Shown piece after piece: positions 53,500 through 63,600 of a DNA stretch of 64,000 nucleotides; the stretch's first letter is position 1, and the number at the start of each line of letters is the position of its first letter. Where the stretch lies: contig NC_090164.1 of NCBI RefSeq assembly GCF_017916325.1, positions 417,501-481,500 on the forward strand. The letters are read 5' to 3'. This DNA comes from Leishmania martiniquensis. Its lineage: Eukaryota; Euglenozoa; Kinetoplastea; Trypanosomatida; Trypanosomatidae. The notes beneath the pieces were generated by a model that saw only the letters and a list, made by a program, of their open reading frames with translations, did no database searches and was not told the origin of the DNA. The position numbers and the translations under genes were made by a program.

Positions 53500-54597
53500 A
53501 TGCCGGCGGACTGTCACCCAGAACGATTTGAGCGGGTCACCGTCTACGTGGACATCGCAGCTGCCTCTGTCGTGCCGGGGGAGGGCGAAGAGGCGGCGGT
53601 GCTCCTGGAGCTGATTCAAACTTCTGCCGCAGCGCTCACTCGCAATCTGGTTATCGTTGACAGCCAACAACTTTTTGCTTCCGCAGAGCCGCGAGGGCAG
53701 TCGCCGCCCCCAAAGCAGGGGGCCGGCGCCGTGTCGGCGGCCGCGTCTCGGAATACGTCTTGCACAGTTCAGCTACTGCGATATTGGCAGGAGGAGGAGG
53801 CGGATGTGTACACGCGGGATGTGAACAACACCGTTCCCTTCATGCGAGACTGGGAGTGCCTGGTGACCTGCAAGGATACACGAGACGGCGCTGTGGCGTA
53901 CGCGCTGCATCGTCGGCAGATGCCGGTGCTGTCGCTGGCGCCAACGCAGGCCAGCACACCAACACAGGCACCAAAGACCGCCGTGGAGGAGCTGCTTTAT
54001 GCGTGTGTGCCATGTGGTGCCACACTGGAGGACAAAAAAGATGCCATCACTCACTTTTTCACGTTTCCGCTGGAGTCGGGCGCTTATGTTGTGGCATCTT
54101 CGGTGCCTGCGGCAGGCACATCAAAACCTCAGCACTCCTGCGAGACGGACCCCGCGACTGCTTCTGCCGCGACGGTGGTGGTGAACAGGGACGGGTATCC
54201 GGTGCGCCTACCATGGACCTCCTCTCTGCTCCCGCCGCCGCCTGCGCGCTTCGCCGGCGTCTTGCAAGAGCTCTGCTTTGCGGACAGCCCGCAGATGAAG
54301 GTGCTTCGACAGCGTAATCCACTTCTCCCTGGTGCTCTGGCCGCCTTTCATCGCTACGGGAACCGGGGTCTGCTGCGCAGTGTGCTGCAGCGCGGGTACC
54401 GTGTGGAGATGGTAGAGACAGCAGAGGGCGAGAAGGCCACCGCGTCCGCAGACGACTGGGTCCGCCAATTCGCGGACCTGTCAACGACCAACAGCAATGG
54501 AGCAGACTCGCATCGGAGGCAGACCACTGCCGTAGCCACCTTGAAGGAGTTTGAGATGAAATGGCTAGACCTTCCGCTGCCACAGCTGCAGTCTTAA
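53500..54597 (+). CDS. Conserved-looking protein of unknown function, 365 aa
   Basis: The ATG at 53500 follows a C/T tract and AG by 86 nt. The sequence is of normal complexity with two short Ala/Thr/Ser linkers (about 145-160 and 205-225), so it is a real gene. Residues 10-60 form alternating strands and a helix (VTVYVDIAAASVVPG, AVLLELIQTSAAAL, NLVIVDSQ). Later blocks include VPFMRDWECLVTC, VEELLYACVPCGATL, ITHFFTFPLESGAYVVASS and RDGYPVRLPW. The CVPC pair is isolated and not in a thioredoxin context. No signal peptide or membrane segment is visible. I do not recognise the family; the alternation of strands and helices suggests a compact soluble domain. Confidence 0.8.
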   Translation: MPADCHPERFERVTVYVDIAAASVVPGEGEEAAVLLELIQTSAAALTRNLVIVDSQQLFASAEPRGQSPPPKQGAGAVSAAASRNTSCTVQLLRYWQEEEADVYTRDVNNTVPFMRDWECLVTCKDTRDGAVAYALHRRQMPVLSLAPTQASTPTQAPKTAVEELLYACVPCGATLEDKKDAITHFFTFPLESGAYVVASSVPAAGTSKPQHSCETDPATASAATVVVNRDGYPVRLPWTSSLLPPPPARFAGVLQELCFADSPQMKVLRQRNPLLPGALAAFHRYGNRGLLRSVLQRGYRVEMVETAEGEKATASADDWVRQFADLSTTNSNGADSHRRQTTAVATLKEFEMKWLDLPLPQLQS

Positions 54598-55345
54598 GTT
54601 CGGGGAGTCGCCCGCTTCATGGGGGGGCGAGTGGCGGCGGACCGTCTGCGACAGTGCTTTGGCGGAAGAAAAAGTATGTGTGTGTGTGGGTGATGTGCCA
54701 ACATGGTGTGCAGATGGCCGACGCGGTAACAGCGGACGTTGACTCGTGTCTCGGTGTGTGAGCGGATACGGGACACACAGGCATGGGAAGGGGGTGAACT
54801 GGTGCCACCCGCTCTGGTATGGTGTAGACGGGGCCCACCCAACTGCCGCGGATCTGCATCATGTATGCGCGGCGGGTACTCGGATCCCTATCCCACGCCC
54901 CCACAATGCCTTGAGCTTTTCGTTTTATGTGCTGCGTTTGCCGGAGGCTGCTCTCGTCGTCTTGCCAGAGATTTTCACCTTCTGATGGAGCCTGTGACGG
55001 GCGCATGCACTTGCACGTGCGCGCGCCACATCAACGTTGCATGTCTTGCTGTGTGAGCGTGTCCTTTCAGGAGTCACGCATTCACCGCACTTTCACTGCA
55101 TTGCTGCCCCCTCCCCACGCGCCTCCTCGGTCTCTACGCTTCCTCTACCGTATGCATACCTTTCATTGAAATGAACTCGCGAAGCCCTTTCTCGCGTTCT
55201 CCACCGCGCCAATCATCTGCTGCAGGAGTGCATAAGCACACCCTTGAGCGGGCAGGATCTGTCTGTGTGTGTGTGTCTGTGTGCATGATTGCTTGCGGCC
55301 GATTTGCTTTCCCTGTGCGGTGTGTGCCAACCCATCTGGCAGCTC
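54598..55345. other. 0.75-kb intergenic region
   Basis: No gene. The part 54700-54990 is of mixed composition. C/T-rich stretches at 55093-55149 and 55187-55220 with AG at 55224-55225 are the likely splice signal for the next gene. Confidence 0.65.
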
Positions 55346-56767
55346 ATGTCCAAGATCAATGCGACGTACAGCTCCGGCTACTACATCGCCCCCGATGTGG
55401 ACTTCCGAAAACTCGAGGAGCAGCAGCGCGGTAAGCGCAAACACGGAGGTGTTGGCGACGCCGGCAGCGATAATGTGAAGCGACAGACGTTTGCTATTCC
55501 GTTCGATTTAATCTGCGATCATTGCGACCGACGCATCGCCCGTGGGAGTCACGTCTACGCCAATCGACGGGCCACCGAAAAACGCTACCTCGGCAGCATT
55601 CGCGTCTGGCAGTTGGAAATATCGTGCCGCTTCTGCAAGGGCAAGTACTGCCTGCTCACCGACCCCGAGACCCCCAAGGACACCGGCGGCTACATCTGCG
55701 AGAAAGGCTGTCGGCGAGTCGAGGGCGACTTCTACTCCCTCAACAAACAAAATGCGGCGGCGCGTGAAGAGTGGGAAAATGAAAAGGCAGAGGCAGAGCT
55801 CAACCCGCTGGCGGCGATGGAGAGAGAAAACGAGGCTGCGCGCGAGCTGGAGGAGCGCAACCGCCAGATTGAAGAGGCTGTGGAAGAGCGTGCTGAACAC
55901 GATGATACGGACCTCCTCACAATGCTGCGCAGCCGCCCCCGCCGCGCCGAGGCGCGTGCGGTGGCGCTAGACAGCGGCAGTGACGAGGACGCGGAAGGAA
56001 ACGGCCATGCCGACGTGGCGCTGAGCTCCACAGGTGCAGAAGGAGCGCCGCCACCGGTATCATCGTCTGCATCTTTTTCGTTACCAAAGCCGTCCACGGT
56101 AGGCGACAACAGCGACGATGATGGAGGAGGTGGCGATGAGGAGGACGCAGATGAGCGTGCATTCCGAGCATTCAACGAGGACATGGAGCGGCGCTGGCGT
56201 AGTCTGGAACGCCAGCACCGCGCGCGGCAACGACAGCAAGAGCAGCAGGTCAACTTTCCCGAGAACACGATGCCCGCTGATGAAGACGAGTTGAAACGCG
56301 TGCTGGCACGCTACGGCGGTGTTCGCCGCGTGCCGGCGGAGACGGTGACAACGGCGCCAATCGAGGAGCAGGAGCCGAGTGCGCTCCAGGCCCAAGGCCC
56401 CGCAGTCTCCGTAGCACCCTCGACAACGTTACCGCCAACTGCGGCACCCAAGAGCAATGACATCCAGCAGAATAAGTTCTTTGTCCATAGCGATGAGGAC
56501 CACGGTGACTGGGACGACGCAGACGCGGAAGAGCCGCTGCTCGCCCGCCTTCGCGGACGCCAGCTGTCACAGCCTGTCTTTGCTTCCGCTCCTCGTGCCA
56601 CCAAGGGCGTCTCTGCCGCTACCGGAGGAACACCGTCCATGCGAGCTACCCCCCGCTTCGCAACCCTGGCGAGCGTCTCACCGACAAACCCACCGCCGCA
56701 GCGAGACGGCCGCTCCGTTTTGTGTCGACTCGTCGACGACGAGGACGACGAAGGTGAACGTAGCTGA
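55346..56767 (+). CDS. CWC16/YJU2-family (CCDC94/CCDC130) pre-mRNA splicing factor
   Basis: Predicted 473 aa. The frame has no ATG before 55346. Residues 11-20 (GYYIAPDVDF) match the family's KYYPPDFDP start. QTFAIPFDLICDHCDRRIARGSHVYANRR, read in two parts around C57 and C60, and SIRVWQLEISCRFC with C94 and C97 supply the two CxxC pairs of the family's zinc-binding core. LTDPETPKDTGGYICEKG takes the place of the family's KTDP...DY..E.GA. A Glu/Arg-rich coiled coil follows (about 135-190), then an acidic, disordered C-terminal half ending DDEDDEGERS. Yeast Yju2/Cwc16 joins the spliceosome around the first catalytic step. In trypanosomatids the main substrate would be spliced-leader trans-splicing in the nucleus. 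Two extra cysteines in GYICEKGC are not typical. Family assignment is firm; which of the two paralogous branches is not. Confidence 0.88.
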   Translation: MSKINATYSSGYYIAPDVDFRKLEEQQRGKRKHGGVGDAGSDNVKRQTFAIPFDLICDHCDRRIARGSHVYANRRATEKRYLGSIRVWQLEISCRFCKGKYCLLTDPETPKDTGGYICEKGCRRVEGDFYSLNKQNAAAREEWENEKAEAELNPLAAMERENEAARELEERNRQIEEAVEERAEHDDTDLLTMLRSRPRRAEARAVALDSGSDEDAEGNGHADVALSSTGAEGAPPPVSSSASFSLPKPSTVGDNSDDDGGGGDEEDADERAFRAFNEDMERRWRSLERQHRARQRQQEQQVNFPENTMPADEDELKRVLARYGGVRRVPAETVTTAPIEEQEPSALQAQGPAVSVAPSTTLPPTAAPKSNDIQQNKFFVHSDEDHGDWDDADAEEPLLARLRGRQLSQPVFASAPRATKGVSAATGGTPSMRATPRFATLASVSPTNPPPQRDGRSVLCRLVDDEDDEGERS

Positions 56768-57610
56768 GAGGAGCGCTCTGGTGCACACTTCTCCAGGACG
56801 TGCACCTCAATTCGATCTCACTTTACTCTCGCGGTGGTCTTGTCGAGGGGTGGTGGTGGCCGCGCTCTCCTATGCTTATCTGTGCGTGTGCGTGCGTGTG
56901 TATGCGTGGGAGGATCAGCCTGCGTCACCCTTATGTTCGACGTCGTAGCGCAGAAGAGGGGAGAGGGAGTGTGTGCGGGGAGGGCTGAGGCCGTTTGTAC
57001 TCACGCCTTTCTCACGGCGCGCGCTCTCTATTCTCCCCTCCCCGCCCCAAACGAAAAAAAAACGGTGCACCTTTCGCACGCTCCCCCCTCCCCCTTTTTT
57101 CTCACTCTGTCTGGTTCTCTCATGTGACATCTCCACCTTCTCTCGCTCAGCTTCCCATCTGCGCGCGCATCTCTTTTTTTGTTTTATTTTCTTCCTGCAA
57201 TGCTGTGGCGGCATCGACGGCGGCCTTTGCTCCCTCCACACGACGCAGCTATCGAAAGCGGATACACGCAGCACACACACAGTACACACACACACACACG
57301 ATCACGCCAGAGCACATTGCAAAAAAAAAGTAGAAAAAAAAAGAGATCATCGGCAGATAAATACAGCCGCAACTCTGTGAGCTGTGCGCGACCTTCTCAC
57401 ACGCTTTCCCCTTTCTCTCTCTCTTCTTCCTTTCGCCACAGCCTCACGCCTTGCACGTGTTGCACGTTTGCGCCAAGCGCACGGACACGCTCTCCGCTTT
57501 CTGAACGAGACCTGGTACCCTCTGAGTGTGTTGGCTTCGCCTCCATACCTTTTTTCTTTGGGCAGCTGCCTACTCGCTTCGCCTGAGCGCTTGGAGGGCT
57601 GTTGTCCTGC
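56768..57610. other. 0.85-kb intergenic region
   Basis: No gene. It contains purine-rich runs near 57050 and 57320-57350, C/T tracts, and the splice signal of the Sec16-like gene. Confidence 0.65.
57397..57441 (+). promoter_or_regulatory. Predicted spliced-leader acceptor for the Sec16-like gene
   Basis: An almost pure pyrimidine tract from 57397 ends in CGCCACAG with AG at 57440-57441, leaving a 169-nt 5' UTR before the ATG at 57611. Confidence 0.6.
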
Positions 57611-60600
57611 ATGTTAATGTCTGGCAGCCTACCGCCCCCGCCGCAGACAAGCGCCGTCTCTGGCGGCGCACCCCACCCGCTAACCTGGCTCAGCAAGCGA
57701 CCTGCAGGGCCGCCAGGGGCGCTATTCCCCTCCAGCGCCGATCCGCTGGTAGCTCGCCGGCCCAACCTGCTGAGTGCTTACAGCCAGTACGCTAACCCTT
57801 TCTCAGGTACTACGGTGCCACCGCCTTCTACCACCGGTAGCGGCTCTGCACCACCGGCAGGGCCCGCGGCTCCGGTTGCGCAGCCTCCTCCGGTTTGGCC
57901 ACCTGTGGCGTCAGACGCCACAGATGCGATGAAAGGCTACCCTTCGCCACCATCCCCTCAGCGAGCCGTAGAGCAGCTCTCTGGTGGCCCGCCTCCTCCT
58001 TATCCGGCATTACCGAGAGCGGCAGCCTTCGGCGACCCGTTGGCACCGCCGCCACAGCCTCTCTCTATTTCTACCAAGTCCGGCGGCTCGCGCATAGGCG
58101 GCGGCTGTCGGTATCCCGTACCCAATTACGCTTTTGGTGGGGAGACGCATCCGAGTGTCGGTGGCCTGCCTTCGCCAGCTACACAACCCTCGCTTTCATT
58201 GTCAGCATCACAACCGCCGCCGCCAGCACCGACCGCGGGGGGTATGCGCTCGTTCGTGGAACAGACGGAGGCGGGGGTGCCGCAGGAGCCAGTCTTCCCT
58301 CCTGCGCCGTCGCCGCTTACGCCGCCGGTGCCCCTGCCTTCGGCGGCCGATCCCACCGCAGTCCCTCTAGCACCACCGCTGGCGACGCGCGTGAGCGGCG
58401 CGGCTATCACTCGGCCTAGAGGCTCGAGCACCTCAGGCAACGGTCGCCAGTCGCCAGGTGGCCCGAGCGAGATTGCCGGCCACTGGGCACCGAGACGCAA
58501 TAGCGAGCAGCTTCGCTCCATTTTAGCTGAAACTAAGATCTCCGGTGCGAGCACCACAGCGGCTGGTGCGCTGCATCGTAGTCGTCCTTCGTCACGCGGC
58601 AGCAGCGCCTCAGCGAGCGTCGCAGCGGGGTCGACTGCGGGCATCGATGCCGGAAGTGGCCGTACACTGCTCTCGCCCGGGCATTTGTCCAGCAGCGGTT
58701 CCGGACTGCGTCGCAGCGTGCCAACTTTTCTTCAGCCCGGCGGGGGTGACCGTGTCGTGCCTCGTCCGCTGCGTGCCGCCTCCTCTGGTGCAGACTCGAC
58801 CGCGAGTGCGTCGCGTGGTCGCCAGCTACTGGAGGCCGCCCTCACCTCGCGAGGCGCCCGCCATACGCCCTTACGAAACACGCCCCTCACGAGCCCCTCA
58901 GCCTCCCCCCAGCAGCACCTGTCGGCCTCAATGAACGAGAGGCAAGGCACCCCAATAAGCGGCAGGGAGGCTGACGCTGCGGCTGCGGGGCTGAGGGCAG
59001 AGGGGTACTTGGGGGCGCGTGGTCAGCCCGTACCCGCGCTGGCGCATAGTCGCAGCGTCAGGGACAGAAGTGCAGCCACAGGAGCGTCGTCGCTGGCGCA
59101 GGAGTTGGGGACGCTGCAGAGCAGTCTTGCCTCATCAGGGGCCGAAGACTCCGTCCCGTTGCGTAGGGCTCACCAGCTTACGGGTGGCAACGAGGACCCT
59201 CTCACCTGGAATGCAGCGCTGCCCGCGAACGAGCAGAGAGGCGATCCAAAGGACATGAAGACATGGCATAGTGGCCTCCAGCAGGCAGGCGTACCGCCTC
59301 GAACCTCCGACGTCGAGCGCGGAAGCCATGACAGCGGCGCAGACGCCGCCTCGGTGGATTCTCATCTTTCAGCCTCTCCAGCACATCGCAATGGCCGAAT
59401 CGGGGGCGATGCGGCTGCGCCAGGAGCGAATGTGTACAGCGCGGCAAGTACCCACCAACCATGTTTTGGCCCAAGCAGAGCGCTGTCCACGTTCGCCGGC
59501 GAGTCGTCGCAGAACGCACTCAGCGCAGGCGAGCAAGAGCCCAGAGGCGTATCCACGGGCGACAGCGATCCCCCTGTCGCCGCCGTGGCGCACGTCAATC
59601 CGTTCCGCGCAATGCCCAGCAAGAGTGGCGGCGGTGGAATTGCGGCACCGCCGCCACTGCGGAGTCACGCACCAGATAGCGGGGTTCAAAGGAGCGTGCC
59701 GCCGTCGCCCAATGGCTCTGCCAGCGCAGGGAAAGCACCAAGAGTACCGCTGTCATGCTATCCCGGCGCAGACTTGAGTGCGCGAGAGAGGCTGTCAGGC
59801 CCCAAGGCCACTCCAGCAGCGGAGGGGGCCGGGGAGGCTGGACCCTCTTTGCCGCCGCTTCCGCAGCCGGGGCAACAGCTGCCGCGTTTTGCTCCAGGCG
59901 GCGTCGATACCGCAACCGTGGCTGGGCCCGCGATGGGCTTTACTACGCCACGAGGGGGCAGGGCAGGCTCGATGCCTGAAGCATACCAGCAGAAGCCGCA
60001 GCATCTGCTGCCGCCGTCAGCCCCTTCCACCTCAAATTTGCTCCCCAACATGAGCCGCGACCCCTATGCGGCGTCTCCCTATATACGTGATGAAGACGTG
60101 CGGGCTGTGGACGGCGGGTCGCCGATGCCGCTGCGTCCAGCATTCTGTGAGAGGGTAACGCAGCTGTTGGAGACACAAAAGGGAGCAGCTGAGCAGGGCG
60201 ACGCCGACTTTTGCGCCGTCAACGGCGGCGCTTCCAGTTGCACAGACGGCGACCTCGCGGTTGGCCGCTCCATGTGGGATGGGCCGTGCGAGGGCGGTAG
60301 CGCTGCTGGGCAGCACCTGCGGCAGCCACCGCGTGACCAATACGCTGAACCTCCGCATTCGGCGGTGCATAACGAAGGAACTGCTAACCCCTTCAGTAGC
60401 ATGGACACGCACATCCAGGTCCAACGGCCGCTCGAGACTCAGCAACGGCCACCACCGCCTCTGACCCAAGAACTGCACGAGCAGGAGCGGCACCAAGAGG
60501 GGCTGGCCGATCAGGCAGCTCATCAGGTAGCGCAGCGGTGCGCTTACCCTCCTCCGACGCTGTCGACAAGGGCTATCTACGACAGCAGCGCCTCGCGGCT

Positions 60601-63600
60601 GCTTCCGGACACGGCCTCTCTGCGCAGCAAAAACTTATTGGAGGGCAACTTCAACTCGGGCAATCGGGCAGAGCTGTCGCGCACTGTGGTCGACACGTCA
60701 AGTTGTCACGACTGCCCCTCTGTATCCAATCCATTCCTGGAGCCAGAGGAGAGCTCCCTCCTCACCAGCTTGAAGGTGCCGATGCCGGACGCAGATAACG
60801 CTGCCTCTAACAGCACCGCAATACGCGAACCTTACTCAACTCTGGGAAGCTTTATCGTTTCAGCTCGATTGGTGCCGGGACAGCAGAAGCCGCCGCCACC
60901 TCCTGAGCCGCCGAGGTACCACAACCACTTGTCCGCCTCATCTCTGGAGCCGAGCTGCCCGCAGTCGCTCTCCAAGGGCAACCTAGCACCTCCGGTATCA
61001 GAGCTCGACTCCATCGCTGCACTGCCGTCTCACCTCGCTGGCGGCGACGGTGCCCTCAGCGCTGCTCCGGTATCTAGCGATCTGGCAAGCGTGACGACGG
61101 GCGCCGCCACCGCACGCACACCAGGTGGCGCTACGCTGGTGAACCCGTTCTCCAAGTCTGCTCAGCACTCCGGATGCCACTTAAACGCCAACAACGTGAG
61201 CAGCAGTGGAGGCTGCGTCTTGTCCGGCGGCACGTCGCTGACAGGGTCATTTGCGGGAGGGGCAGCGCGCAGGAAGTCACGCCGTAGTATGGCGCCGTGC
61301 TTCGCCATCTTTGTCGGCGGTGCCACCCTCCCGCCGGGGGTGCAGAGTAGCAACAGCAGCGACAGGAGAGGCTTTCCATGTATCGCGGTATGCTTCAACC
61401 CAAGCTCCCGGTCGCCGCTCGTGACGAACAGTGGCCGGTCTCCCTCGGCTTCCTCTTGCAGTGCGTCAGTGCGTGCCACGTCGCTGTGCGGATCCAACCG
61501 CGCCAGCACGTCGCCGGTACCGCGCCCTCTCGGTACAGGTACGCTAGGATGCAGCATCGGCATTTGTGTCAGCTTCTGCAGCGTGACGGAGGCGCTGACG
61601 GCGCGTGGGTCGTTGGTGGACCGCAAGGGCATTCGCGGCACCGAGTACGGCCGGCACTACGTGCGATCCTTGACAGACGCTGTGCTCCCGTATGCCCTGC
61701 ACGCGGACACGTGGGTGGCGAAGGACGAAGCGACAGGTATGGAGGTCGCGCGGGTTATGGAGGCGCTCAAGGGCTGCGTCCCCGCTCCACTCGGCGGCGT
61801 GGTTGAGTTGATGCTCCTGGACGCGCTGCCGCAAAAGGCTGGAGATAACTTTGTGTGGAAGGAAAACGGTGGCCGCCGACTCGCCGAGCTTCTCACCGAG
61901 GCGGCCGAGACCGAAGCTCGCCGGCGCGAATCCACCGCTGGTAGCAAGAGCCATACTGTCAACGTCACGGCTGCAGCGGGTGCTACGAGCGGAGCGAGGT
62001 CGAATGATGCGCTGATGTCGATGTCGCCGCTGAACTCGGTAACCGGCGCCGTTGCCTGCGACCCGAAGGAGCGGTCTGCCGCGCTCCGCCGAGTCGAGGA
62101 CCTGCTGTGCACGGGTCAGCGCGTGGAGGCAGTCGAGGCCGCCCTCGCGGCGCATCTGTATGTGCACGCGCTGCTGATCTCCATGATGTGCCCGGCGAAG
62201 GACTTGTACCTTCGCAGTGTGCAAGCGGTCATGCAGCAGGAGCTTTTAATCACGTCTCCGCTGGCCCACGCCTACAGCCTGTTCAACGAGATGCCGCTCC
62301 CCCCCTTGGCCCTGCCGCCTCCGAGGGCAAATGAGGAGGCCGTGGAGGGGGCCGCGGCAGGTGAGGGAAGAGGCATGCCTGAGGCTGCCCAGCAGCCGCA
62401 GCCGCAGTCCAAGCGGCATCAGGAGATCTTCCTGCGCGATCAAGCGATGCTGCAGCAAACGTGGCGCCGCCACGCTGCAGTTTTGCTTGCCAACTTCACT
62501 CGCCACAGCGGGGATGGCCTGCTGCAGCTTGCGATGACGCTCGAGCAGCTTCACCTCGTCGTGGAGGCGCACACGTGCTTGCTGCTGCTGCACCTCACCC
62601 CGCTCGGCACGGCGGGTCCGGCCCGCGCCGGTGCGGAGCCTCTACCTCCAGCATCCTCTCTAACTCCAGAAGATGTGGAGGATCTGCTGCCACGCCCCGA
62701 CCAGCGGCAGATCATGGGGGAGATACAGCGACACATTGGCATCGTCGGCGGCATGTACCATCCCACGCAGGGTTGCCGTGCAAGCTTCCTGACGCCTGTC
62801 AAGACGCTACTGACGCAGCTGGTGCACCTGGTGAGTGCGCTGCTTGATGCGCGGGCGCCACCATTGTTGCTTCCTGAGTCCGCTGATCCGCCAGTGCCGT
62901 TTCATGGGCTACCACATGGCCAGCCTCAAAGCGATGTTGGGTACCGCATGATGCAGGTGCTGTGGCTGCGCGAGCTGGGGCTTGGCACGGAGGCGGGGCA
63001 AGCGCTACACGCACTTCTACAACGCATGCCGCCACCGATGGCCTTCTCCCTCCGTACGCCGCCACGTACGCTCAATGAGCTCGTGTACCTCTTCGGTGGG
63101 GTACCGCCACCGTCACCGCCGCTACCACCAGATGCCGCAGACACCGCTACCGCTGCGAGTAGGGGTGAGCCGGCCTCTCAGAGAGAGACAGCCACGCAGC
63201 AGCCTTCCCCATTCACCTCCGCTGAACCCTCATCACACTCGCGCGAGAAGCTGCAGCAGGCCGCCGACAACGCCGCTGGCGAGGTACCAAACACAGCTAT
63301 ATCACCGTCGATGCCCGCCACCTCAGAGGAGCACCATATGGGCCCGTCGCCACCCCAGAACCCCCAGCAGCGACCAACAGGTGCCCCGCAGCTCCCTCTC
63401 TCGCTCAACGGCGCGCCGCCGCCGTCCTCGTCGCCTGGCACCGCCGCCACCCAGCTAACGCGTGATGAGCGTGCAGCTGCTCTCCACCCGCCAGAGCAGC
63501 CAGCACCATCCAAAGTAACTTCCTTGCACCAGCTACAGGCTCAGAGACAGTCGCTTCCGCCCCCTCAGCTAGCGGCACCAACGACTGCGGGCAACGCCGG

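Noticed and set aside
58134..62847. Several 60-174-codon frames inside the Sec16-like gene on both strands
   Set aside because: The long continuous frame with family domains explains the region; the others are shadows of GC-rich coding sequence.
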